Program-made: the position numbers and the translations under genes | Source: CAVSIS01 sp963814875 | GTDB lineage: Bacteria > Acidobacteriota > Thermoanaerobaculia > Thermoanaerobaculales > Sulfomarinibacteraceae | DNA: 64,000 nucleotides | NCBI GenBank assembly: GCA_963814875.1 | Contig: CAWFFJ010000024.1 | Span: 37,562-101,561 of the forward strand | Direction: 5' to 3' | In this document: piece after piece, positions 57,240-64,000 of the stretch | Position numbering within the stretch: position 1 is the first letter of the stretch | How the letters are laid out: each line of letters opens with the position of its first letter | Notes under the pieces: model-generated | The model's input: only the letters and a program-made list of their open reading frames with translations | Database searches by the model: none | What the model was told of the DNA's origin: nothing

Positions 57240-57851
57240 ATGGGCATGTCCAACACACTCCGGTGGGTCTGGTCGGGTACGCTGATCTGCGCAATGGGCC
57301 TCGCGGCCGCACCGGCTCACGCCGAGCAGCCGAAGACGCAGTCGAAGCAGGATGCCGCCCGCAGCCAGGCGCCGGCGAAGCACTCTTTGGCCTCCATTGC
57401 AGCGCACATCAAGCTGCGCCGTACCTCCGACTCGGGCGGGACGATCGTGATCTCAAACTCCAACCTCGCCGAGCTCGCCGACCGTGGCGTGATCTCGGTC
57501 GGCAGCGGCGCGTCGTCGACTGACGAGAACGCGGAGCCGGCCCCCGGTGGCGAGACTGCGCCTCCGACCGCGGCCGATCGCAAGGCCTGGGAGCAGCAGG
57601 TCGGCGAGCAGGAGCAGAAGGTCGCGGCGCTCCAGAAGGCCTACGACGGGTTCGACGAGAAGGTCCAGGCTGCCTCGGACCCGCATTACGGCTACGGCGC
57701 GTACAACGTCGCCCCGGGCCAGGTCAGCCCCGCCGTGGTGGCGAAGCAGGACCTGCAGCAGAAGCTTGACGCGGCCAAGAAGGAGCTGGATTCCCTGCAT
57801 GCCGAGGGCAAGAACCAGGGCTTCGCGCCCACGCCCACGCCCACGCCCTGA
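57240..57851 (+). CDS. Secreted coiled-coil protein of unknown function
   Basis: 203 residues with a signal peptide ending near AHAEQ. After a Gln/Ala-rich linker, HIKLRRTSDSGGTIVISNSNLAELADRG is a conserved-looking block, then an acidic linker and a coiled coil (about 115-190) with KAWEQQVGEQEQKVAALQKAYDGF and KQDLQQKLDAAKKELDSLHAEG. The C-terminus is PTPTPTP, encoded by tandem CCCACG. Function unknown; probably periplasmic. ATG 57240 is used, and 57246 is an alternative. A lipoprotein gene follows 48 bases later. Confidence 0.72.
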   Translation: MGMSNTLRWVWSGTLICAMGLAAAPAHAEQPKTQSKQDAARSQAPAKHSLASIAAHIKLRRTSDSGGTIVISNSNLAELADRGVISVGSGASSTDENAEPAPGGETAPPTAADRKAWEQQVGEQEQKVAALQKAYDGFDEKVQAASDPHYGYGAYNVAPGQVSPAVVAKQDLQQKLDAAKKELDSLHAEGKNQGFAPTPTPTP

Positions 57852-57899
57852 CCGCGTCTCGGCTGCTGCGCGCGGAACCTGGGACCGGGAGGTGACCTC

Positions 57900-58766
57900 G
57901 TGAGGCTGTCTCGTGTGCTGCTCTGCCTGCTTCCCTCGATCGCGCTGGTCGCCTGCGAAGGACCGTCCGTTTCCACCGTCCCAAGCGAGGTCAGCGGCGC
58001 CGTGGTCTACCACGAGCCCGTCCAGCTTCCGCCCGGTGCGGCGCTGCACATCGTGTTGGCCGACCTGTCAGAGGACGACGCCGGGAAGGCAGTGGTGGGC
58101 GAGGTCACCCTGCCCGCAGAAGGCCGGCAGCCTCCGCTGCCGTTCACCATCCGGTTCGACCCGAAGGTGATCGACCCCGCGCACTCCTACGCGATCCAGG
58201 CGGAGGTGAGCTCGGGAGGCACTCCCCTGCTGACCACCACCGAGTCGCATCCCGTCCTCACCGAAGGCCGTCCCGCAACCGTGGAGGTCACGCTCCACCC
58301 GGTGGAGGTCACGACGTCGACGCCGGCTCCGGACCCGCGGCGCGAGGTGCTGCAGGAGGTCGTCGCCATCGACGCCGCGCTGCCCTCGATGGAGCGCCGT
58401 GAGGGCCAATGGGGGACGGACGATGCGTCCGTACCGTACACCGCCTACTTCGACGGCGACGATCTGCGCCGCCTTGAGGCGCGCCGGAGCTCCGGCGATC
58501 GCGGCAGCTGGGACTGGAGCTACTCCTTCGCCAACGGCCTCCTCATCTTCGCTACCGGCCAGGACGTGCTCCCCAGCGAGGATCCCGACGGCGTCGACCG
58601 CAACGTGACGACCACCGTGTGGTTCGCGCCCGACGGACGTGTCCTGGCGTCTGAACGCATGGCTGACGGGGGGCCGGAGAGGCCGGGCGAGTCCGACCTC
58701 GCCGGTGTGCGGATGCGGGCACAGGCCCTGCGCGACGCGGCCTACGCCGCTCGCGAGGGGTCGTAG
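57900..58766 (+). CDS. YbaY-like lipoprotein
   Basis: 288 residues. The lipobox LVAC places the lipidated Cys at about 19. Residues 28-135 resemble the YbaY/YscW lipoprotein domain: VSGAVVYHEPVQLPPGAALHIVLADLSEDD, LPFTIRFDPKVIDPAHSYAIQAEVSSGGTPLLTTTESHPVLT. The C-terminal half has FDGDDLRRLEARRSSGDRGSWDWSYSFANGLLIFA, a beta-sheet domain of unknown role. GTG start after GGGAGGTGA. It probably sits in the outer membrane facing the periplasm. Confidence 0.82.
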   Translation: MRLSRVLLCLLPSIALVACEGPSVSTVPSEVSGAVVYHEPVQLPPGAALHIVLADLSEDDAGKAVVGEVTLPAEGRQPPLPFTIRFDPKVIDPAHSYAIQAEVSSGGTPLLTTTESHPVLTEGRPATVEVTLHPVEVTTSTPAPDPRREVLQEVVAIDAALPSMERREGQWGTDDASVPYTAYFDGDDLRRLEARRSSGDRGSWDWSYSFANGLLIFATGQDVLPSEDPDGVDRNVTTTVWFAPDGRVLASERMADGGPERPGESDLAGVRMRAQALRDAAYAAREGS

Positions 58767-58821
58767 GAGGCCTGTAGGGCATCGGCCCGGGCCGGTGAGT
58801 GGGGGTTTCGAGGCGTTTTCA

Positions 58822-58835
58822 GGGGCCTGAGCCCC
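58822..58835. terminator. Small hairpin between convergent genes
   Basis: GGGGC-CTGA-GCCCC, preceded on the plus strand by GTTTTCA. It lies between the YbaY-like gene and the convergent attH and may serve both. Short stem, so weak evidence. Confidence 0.35.
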
Positions 58836-58845
58836 ACAGCTTCCT

Positions 58846-59946
58846 TCAAAACCGTCCTGTGAGGCTGCCGGCGTACCCGGTGAGCTCGACGTAGCCTTCG
58901 CCGGAGGTGGAGCCGGCGACCGTGACCGGGCCCTCCCAGTACGCGACGCCGGTCGATGCGCGGCCGTCGACCTCCGCCTTGTCGAGCATCGGGGCCACCT
59001 CGAGGTCGATCCCGGCCGTCGGGACGGCGAGGCGCCAGCGCACCGGGTAGGTCGCGCCGGTTGCGGGGCTGGTCCAGGTTGCCCCGGGCTCGAGCACGAT
59101 CTCGGCGGCGTCGAGCCGGCGCGTCGAACCGTCTGAAGCGACCAGCGTGCCCGAGGACGCCGGGTCGGCGGACCCGTCGGCTCGGCGCAGCCGATAGACC
59201 ATCAGGTCGCGGCCGTCGTTGAGGCGCAGGCTGAACCAGTCCCAGCCGACCACATCGGGCCCGAGCTGGCTGGTGCCCCACTCGTGGTCCATCCAGGAGG
59301 TGCCGGTGACCGCGATTGCCCGGCCGGCGACGGTCAGGTTTCCGTGGGTGGCGAGGCGGGTCCAGCTCAGGTAGACCGAGGCGTTGCCCGTCTCCGGGCC
59401 CTTCTGCGAGAAGCCGCTGACCCCCTGTCGGACCAGAGGCCGGGTCGGCTCCATGGTCAGGTCGAGGCCGATGCCGACCTCGCGGTCCTCTGCGGCGAGG
59501 TGCAGTGCGCCCCCGGCGTCGAGTCGAATCGACCAGTCCTCGAGCCAGATGTCGAGGCCGTCGGTGGACCAGCCCGCGAGCAGGCCGTCGGCTCGGCGCA
59601 GGCGCTCGGCAGTCAGAAACCGCCGTGCAGGAAGGTCGGCCACGGCGAGGTGGCCCGCGAGCACATGGCGGGTGCGCAGGTCGGACTGCCCCGGCGCCGG
59701 CGGCGACGGATCGATTCCCTGGCGGAAGAAGGTGAGCTGAAAGCCGCGCTGGCTTCCCTCGGCGTCGGCGACCAGGCCGGTGACGTACCACCACTCGGTC
59801 CGGTACTCCGGGTGCGGCCCATGGTCGGCCGGGAACGAGAGCTCTGGCGGTCCCTCAACCCGCCGCCAGCCATCGGAGTCCGCCTCGGCGTGCGTTCCGA
59901 GCACGGCCATCGCCACCAGCAGCGAGAATGCCAGCCTAGCCTGCAT
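58846..59946 (-). CDS. attH: AttH/CrtC-like secreted lipocalin-fold protein
   Basis: 366 residues with a signal peptide (about 1-22). The conserved blocks PEYRTEWWYVTG, GFQLTFFRQGI and TSWMDHEWGTSQLGPDVVGWDWFSLRLNDGRDLMVYRLRR identify the COG5621/AttH family, whose two-lipocalin fold is shared with carotenoid 1,2-hydratase CrtC. In Agrobacterium AttH accompanies the AttE-G ABC transporter, and the same order occurs here. The substrate, perhaps a lipid or carotenoid, is unknown. The start codon lies inside the left arm of a palindromic element. Confidence 0.85.
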   Translation of the reverse strand: MQARLAFSLLVAMAVLGTHAEADSDGWRRVEGPPELSFPADHGPHPEYRTEWWYVTGLVADAEGSQRGFQLTFFRQGIDPSPPAPGQSDLRTRHVLAGHLAVADLPARRFLTAERLRRADGLLAGWSTDGLDIWLEDWSIRLDAGGALHLAAEDREVGIGLDLTMEPTRPLVRQGVSGFSQKGPETGNASVYLSWTRLATHGNLTVAGRAIAVTGTSWMDHEWGTSQLGPDVVGWDWFSLRLNDGRDLMVYRLRRADGSADPASSGTLVASDGSTRRLDAAEIVLEPGATWTSPATGATYPVRWRLAVPTAGIDLEVAPMLDKAEVDGRASTGVAYWEGPVTVAGSTSGEGYVELTGYAGSLTGRF

Positions 59947-60025
59947 TTCTCACCAGGGCACGTCGCGAGGGCCCGCGATGGTTGGCATATCGGCGCCCGC
60001 AGCAGGGGCCTGGTGAGAAGTGCAG
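59941..60025. repeat. Palindromic element at the permease/attH junction
   Basis: Arms CTGCATTTCTCACCAGG (59941-59957) and CCTGGTGAGAAGTGCAG (60009-60025), complementary at 16 of 17 positions, flank 51 bases. The left part shares TCTCACCAG, then four variable bases, then CGTCGCGAGGGC with the reverse complement of the hisG element. It fills nearly the whole gap between the two genes. Confidence 0.8.
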
Positions 60026-60026
60026 G

Positions 60027-62570
60027 CTACCCGTCTTCACGGAGCACCTCCGCCGGCTCGAGACGGCTCGCGGCGAGGGCGGGCGCCAGTCCGGCTGCGA
60101 GACAGGCGACGGCCACCGCGACGCCGAGCCGCAGCAAGTGGGCCCACGGCCACTCGAGCTGGAGCGACCATCCGAACGACTGCAGGTTGACGACCTTGAC
60201 CAGGACGACTCCCACCGTCAATCCCGCGGCGACCCCCGTCGCCGCCGCGGCGGCGCCGAGCAGGACGGCCTGCCACAGCACCATCGCCGCGACCTGCAGC
60301 CGGGAGCCACCGAGGGAGCGCAGGAGCGCGACGTCGCGCCGCCGCTCGCCGACCAGTGCGAGCAGCACCGTCGCCACGGCGACCGCGGCGACGGTCGCCG
60401 CGACCAGGTAGAGCGCGGTGGTGATTGCGAAGGTGCGGTCGAAGGCGCTCAGGACCTCGCGCTTGAGCTCGCGGTTGTCGAGCACGTCGACCAGCCATCG
60501 GCCGCCGAGCGCGTCGTGCAGTCTTCGTCTGGCGAGGGCCACGTCCGCGCCGGGCCCGAGGAAGAGGGCGATCTGCTGGGGGCTGGCGCCGGGGAAGCGT
60601 GGGAGCCAGTCCCCGCGGTCCATCACCACCAGGCCGTGCGAGCGCGAGTAGTCCGAGAACACGCCCACCACCTCGCGCTCGAGCGGACCGCCGGGCAGGT
60701 CGAAGCGGATCCGGTCGCCGGCGCGGACGCCGAAGCGACGTGCGAAGGGCTCGTTGACCACGGCGCCGTGGCGCGCCAGGGCCTCGGCGAAGACATCCTC
60801 GGAGCGGCGGCCGGGAAAGGGCACGCCGCCCCAGTGCTGGACGACGTCGAAAGCGGCACCGGCAACGGTCACCGTTCGCCCGCGGTACTCGAGGTCGGTG
60901 GAGTAGAACGGGTCCACGGCCTCGCGCCCGAAGAGCTGCTCGCAGAGCTGGACCAGCGCCGGGTCGAGGCGGCCGACCGGAACGCCGGTAGCGGTGGCCA
61001 GGGGCCGGATCCAGAGGTCGGAGCGCATGCCGGCCTCGCTCCACGCTACCACCGTGGCGCGGAAGGATGCGACCAGCGTGACGATCGCCACTGCCAGGGC
61101 GACCGCCACTGCGACCGCGCCCGCGGCCCACGCCACCCGGCGGCGGCCGGTGGCGAGCGCGGCGAGGGCGAGGCGGATGCCGGTCCCGCCGAGTCGAGAC
61201 ATCGCCGGGGAGCCGATACTGGCGAGACCCTCGACCAGCGGACCGACCAGGGCGAGCGGGACGAGCATCAACAGCAGTGCGGCGAGCAGTGCGGCGAGCG
61301 GCAGGCCGTGCCACGCGGGCAGCTCGACCAGCGCCCGGGCGGCGGCCGCGAACACCACGGCGAGTGCGAGCGCGGCGGCCACCGAACGGGCGGTCATGTG
61401 GCTCGGCGCCTCGCCCCTGAGCCCCTGCAAGGGAGGGGTACGCAGCACCTCGACCAGCGGCAGCGCTGCGGCCGCGAGCGCGGTGAGTACCGCGAGGCCG
61501 ACGGCGCCGACGAGCAGGGCAGGGTCGAAGGTGATGGCCGATGCAGGCACGCCGCGCACCACCGCGGCCACCGTCGCGCGCACGCTCGCCACCGCGAGGT
61601 GCGCACCAAGCTGGCCCGCGATCGCGCCGAGAACGCCGCCGGCGAGCCCGATCGAGGCGGCCTCGACGAGGATCGCGCCGGCGAGCTGGATTCGCGACGC
61701 GCCGAGCGAACGGGCGAGGGCGAGGATCCAGCGGCGCTGGACAACCGAGGTCGCGAGGGTCGTGCCCACCAGCACCGCGCCGACCAGCAGCGAGATCCCG
61801 GACAGCGCGGTCAGGTTGAAGCGCAGCGACGCCAGCATCTGCTCGATCGCCTCGCGGCGGCCGGACGGGCGTGCGATCTCGACGTCGGTCGGTAACAGTC
61901 TGTGCAGTCGGGCCGCCAGGGCCTCGGCATCCACCCCGCGGCGGGGAGCGAGCTCGATGCGGTCGAGCCGCCCGAGCGTGCCGAGAAGCTCCTGGGCGAA
62001 GGCGACGTCCATCACGACCACGCGGTCCCAGGCCGAGCCCGCCCGCGGCGGGTCGAACACGGCCGCGACCCCGACCCGGACGGGGCGGCCCCGCGCTGAC
62101 AGGGTGATCCGATCGCCGGCGGTGACACCGAGGGTTGCGGCGAGCCCTCGGGGCAGGATCACGGCGCCGTCGAGCAGGACCGCGTCAAGGCGCGCCCGGG
62201 CATCGAGGCGGCTCCCGAGCAGTGGCCGGACGCCCCGGTCGGCGAGCACGTCGATGCCGAGCACCCGCACCGAGTCGCCGAGCTCGGTGAGCAGGGTGAC
62301 GTCGTCGACCACCGGCGCAACCACGGCATCGGCGGTAACCGGCCGGAGGGTCGCGAGGAGATTTTCGGGAACGCCGCCCTCACGGCGCAGCTCGAGCCGG
62401 GCCGCGCCCGCCACCTCCTCGATGCCCTCGGCGAATGCGTTGATCGCGGCTCGGCTCGCCGCCACCGTCGATACCACCGAGGCGACGCCTGCCGCGACCC
62501 CGACAACCGTAATGAGGAAGCGCCCCGGCCGCCGCAGGACGGGACGCAGCACGAGCGCCTTGAGCACCAT
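60027..62570 (-). CDS. ABC transporter permease (FtsX/MacB type, AttF/G-like)
   Basis: 847 residues with two permease units: an N-terminal helix (about 17-40) and periplasmic domain, three helices in the middle (about 265-385) and further helices around 410-480, then a second periplasmic domain and three C-terminal helices ending with AGLAPALAASRLEPAEVLREDG. This double FtsX layout is typical of LolCDE/AttFG-like systems that move hydrophobic molecules away from the inner membrane. It starts five bases after the ATPase gene and is followed by attH. Confidence 0.9.
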   Translation of the reverse strand: MVLKALVLRPVLRRPGRFLITVVGVAAGVASVVSTVAASRAAINAFAEGIEEVAGAARLELRREGGVPENLLATLRPVTADAVVAPVVDDVTLLTELGDSVRVLGIDVLADRGVRPLLGSRLDARARLDAVLLDGAVILPRGLAATLGVTAGDRITLSARGRPVRVGVAAVFDPPRAGSAWDRVVVMDVAFAQELLGTLGRLDRIELAPRRGVDAEALAARLHRLLPTDVEIARPSGRREAIEQMLASLRFNLTALSGISLLVGAVLVGTTLATSVVQRRWILALARSLGASRIQLAGAILVEAASIGLAGGVLGAIAGQLGAHLAVASVRATVAAVVRGVPASAITFDPALLVGAVGLAVLTALAAAALPLVEVLRTPPLQGLRGEAPSHMTARSVAAALALAVVFAAAARALVELPAWHGLPLAALLAALLLMLVPLALVGPLVEGLASIGSPAMSRLGGTGIRLALAALATGRRRVAWAAGAVAVAVALAVAIVTLVASFRATVVAWSEAGMRSDLWIRPLATATGVPVGRLDPALVQLCEQLFGREAVDPFYSTDLEYRGRTVTVAGAAFDVVQHWGGVPFPGRRSEDVFAEALARHGAVVNEPFARRFGVRAGDRIRFDLPGGPLEREVVGVFSDYSRSHGLVVMDRGDWLPRFPGASPQQIALFLGPGADVALARRRLHDALGGRWLVDVLDNRELKREVLSAFDRTFAITTALYLVAATVAAVAVATVLLALVGERRRDVALLRSLGGSRLQVAAMVLWQAVLLGAAAAATGVAAGLTVGVVLVKVVNLQSFGWSLQLEWPWAHLLRLGVAVAVACLAAGLAPALAASRLEPAEVLREDG

Positions 62571-62575
62571 CTGCG

Positions 62576-63244
62576 TCAGTCCTCGACGATCCGTCCGTCG
62601 CGCATCCGCACCACGCGGTCGGCCGCCCGCGCGATCCGGTCGTCGTGGGTCGCGAGCAGCAGGGCGGCACCCTCCTCGCGGCGAAGCTCAACCATCAGCT
62701 CGAGGATTGCCGCCCCGGTGAGCGAGTCCAGGTTGCCGGTCGGCTCGTCCGCGACCACGACCTCGGGGTGGTGGACGAGCGCACGGGCGATGGCGGTGCG
62801 CTGCTGCTCGCCGCCGGAGAGCTCGGACGGGAAGTGACGGCGGCGTGGGGTCAGTCCGACCCGGGCGAGCAGGTCGGCGACGCGGGTGGGATCGCGACGT
62901 CCCGCGAGCGCGAGCGGGAGCGCCACGTTCTCCTCGACGGTGAGGTGCGGCATGAGGTGGAAGGCCTGGAAGACGAGCCCGACGTGATGGCGGCGCAGGC
63001 GGACCAGCTCTGCCTCGCTCGCACTGGCGAGGTCCACTCCCGCCAGGCGCACTCGGCCGGAGTCGGCCCGGTCGACCCCGGCGAGGAGGTTGAGCGTGGT
63101 CGACTTGCCGCAGCCGGACGGGCCGACGAGAGCGACCAGCTCGGCCCGTTCCAGCGAGAGGCTGACGTCGTCGAGCGCGACCACAGTTTCAGCGCCGCGG
63201 TGGTAGCGACGGCTGACGTGGTCGAGCTCGGCGACGGTCGTCAT
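62576..63244 (-). CDS. ABC transporter ATPase (LolD/MacB type)
   Basis: 222 residues. Walker A GPSGCGKST, Q-loop GLVFQAFHLMPHLTVEENVALPL, signature LSGGEQQRTAIARAL, Walker B VVVADEPTGNLD and the H-loop LATHD are all present. GRVRLAGVDLASASEAELVRLRRHHVG and the length are typical of ATPases paired with FtsX-like permeases. ATG 63244 overlaps the stop of the regulator gene (ATGA). The extra in-frame sequence upstream lies within the regulator and is rejected as the N-terminus. Confidence 0.93.
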   Translation of the reverse strand: MTTVAELDHVSRRYHRGAETVVALDDVSLSLERAELVALVGPSGCGKSTTLNLLAGVDRADSGRVRLAGVDLASASEAELVRLRRHHVGLVFQAFHLMPHLTVEENVALPLALAGRRDPTRVADLLARVGLTPRRRHFPSELSGGEQQRTAIARALVHHPEVVVADEPTGNLDSLTGAAILELMVELRREEGAALLLATHDDRIARAADRVVRMRDGRIVED

Positions 63245-64000
63245 CTGCGTGCCGGTGCCCGTCCGCCCGGACCTTCGATCGGCTCGGTAGCGAGCGCGGC
63301 CAGAGCGGCGTCGAGGTCGTCCAGTGTGTCCAGGCGACGAATCCCGTCCGGTAGTGTGCCGAGCATCGCAGCTCCGGCGCCACCGAGCCACAGCCGAGCA
63401 TCGCTCGACAGGTGTCCGCGGAGCTCGAGGACGAGCTCGCGAGTGGTTTCATTCGCGGTTGCCGGCGAGATCGAGATGCCGACCGCCGCCGGACGGAGGG
63501 CATGGGCCGCAGCGACGATCTCGTCGACCGGGGTCGAGGCGCCGAGGACGCGGACGGACCGACCCGCCATCACGGTCGCCAGCGCAACCAGCTGGACGCC
63601 GAGCTCGTGCTCCTCGCCGGGCAGGGTGGCTAGGAGCAGCGGGACGCCCGAGGCGGCCGCCTCGTGGGGTGCCCGCAGGGTGCGAAGGCAGGTCTCGAGG
63701 AGCTGGGACGCGAAGTGCTCGTGTCGCACGTCGATGCGGCCCTCCGCCCAGCCCTCACCGAGCTCGGTGATCAGTGGAACGACGCGCTCGCGCAGGAAGC
63801 GCGGCAGCCCGAGGAGGCCGGCGTCGCGTTGGAGAAGGCCCGAAACGGCGGCCGCGTCGAAGCGGCTCACCCCGTCGATCAGCGACTCCAACCACCGGTC
63901 GGCGGTCGCCGGCTCGGTCGGGGCATCGAGAGCCCCCGCCTCGCGGAGCAGCGCTTCGAGCTGGTCGAGCGGCATCGGCACCACATCACCGGCCCGGCAG
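63241..64000 (-). CDS. Cobalamin-binding regulator, CarH-like (5' end outside window)
   Basis: The frame is open to the window edge, so the N-terminus, where a MerR-type DNA-binding domain is expected, is not seen. The visible 250 residues comprise a four-helix cap (about residues 30-105 of the visible part, including EGWAEGRIDVRHEHFASQLLETCLRTL) and a Rossmann B12-binding domain: LATLPGEEHELGVQLVALATVMAGRSVRVLGASTPVDEIVAAA. The His in EEHELG would be the lower cobalt ligand, and LGASTP matches the LGxxTP loop of CarH/LitR proteins. Such regulators sense light through adenosylcobalamin. It overlaps the ABC ATPase gene by four bases and so heads the transporter operon. Confidence 0.78.
   Translation of the reverse strand, partial: CRAGDVVPMPLDQLEALLREAGALDAPTEPATADRWLESLIDGVSRFDAAAVSGLLQRDAGLLGLPRFLRERVVPLITELGEGWAEGRIDVRHEHFASQLLETCLRTLRAPHEAAASGVPLLLATLPGEEHELGVQLVALATVMAGRSVRVLGASTPVDEIVAAAHALRPAAVGISISPATANETTRELVLELRGHLSSDARLWLGGAGAAMLGTLPDGIRRLDTLDDLDAALAALATEPIEGPGGRAPARR

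Overview
The window is 64 kb of high-GC DNA (roughly 70% by eye) with tightly packed genes, many ATGA/GTGA start-stop overlaps and frequent GTG/TTG starts. The gene set points to a Gram-negative bacterium: HflKC, EF-P with EpmA/EpmB, periplasmic alpha-2-macroglobulin, type IV pilus ATPases, lipoproteins, MtgA. The mix resembles Acidobacteriota such as Thermoanaerobaculia, but that placement is an inference without any marker phylogeny.

Layout. 1-2.1 kb: end of a probable rpoZ, coaBC and a family 4 uracil-DNA glycosylase. 2.1-4.1 kb: hflKC on the minus strand. 4.3-8.5 kb: RDD membrane protein, a HEAT-repeat/PilT-like fusion ATPase with altered catalytic motifs, and a canonical PilT. 8.5-11.4 kb: a minus-strand operon of amidase, MamK-like actin and M23 peptidase. 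11.7-14.5 kb: PEP carboxylase. 14.6-17.6 kb: STAS protein and the EF-P beta-lysylation set epmB/efp/epmA. 17.6-18.8 kb: Cys-rich 4Fe-4S protein. 19.1-21.0 kb: group II intron with intact maturase. 21.1-24.8 kb: mtgA, MOP-type transporter, small membrane protein, cinA. 24.8-29.8 kb: ECF sigma operon, typA, second ECF sigma factor. 30-33.3 kb: fmt-rsmB, CPBP protease, and a gamma-glutamyltransferase fragment. 33.4-38.8 kb: a very large propeller sensor kinase and a TPR protein. 39.2-45.9 kb: YhhN and a 1992-residue alpha-2-macroglobulin. 46-49 kb: two secreted proteins of unknown function. 49.3-57.15 kb: a complete histidine operon. 57.2-58.8 kb: a secreted coiled-coil protein and a YbaY-like lipoprotein. 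58.8-64 kb: an Att-type ABC transporter/secreted hydrolase operon headed by a CarH-like cobalamin-binding regulator that runs off the window.

The most notable part is the his locus. Upstream of hisG a 20-codon reading frame encodes seven consecutive histidines and is followed by a strong Rho-independent terminator and a possible antiterminator pairing, which is a classic his attenuator. Gene order is hisG - hisC/HAD - hisB - hisH - hisF - hisA/I/E - hisD, with two fusions. hisG carries a 69-bp in-frame insertion with 18-bp inverted-repeat ends. A second, homologous palindromic element sits at the junction of the ABC permease and attH and contains the attH start codon.

Gaps between genes repeatedly hold short tandem arrays of 7-9 bp units in several families (GTGAGGA/GGTGAGAA, GAGACGC, CTCTGTG, CGCCAAG). 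These encode the C-termini of some proteins, and one lies inside the his operon.
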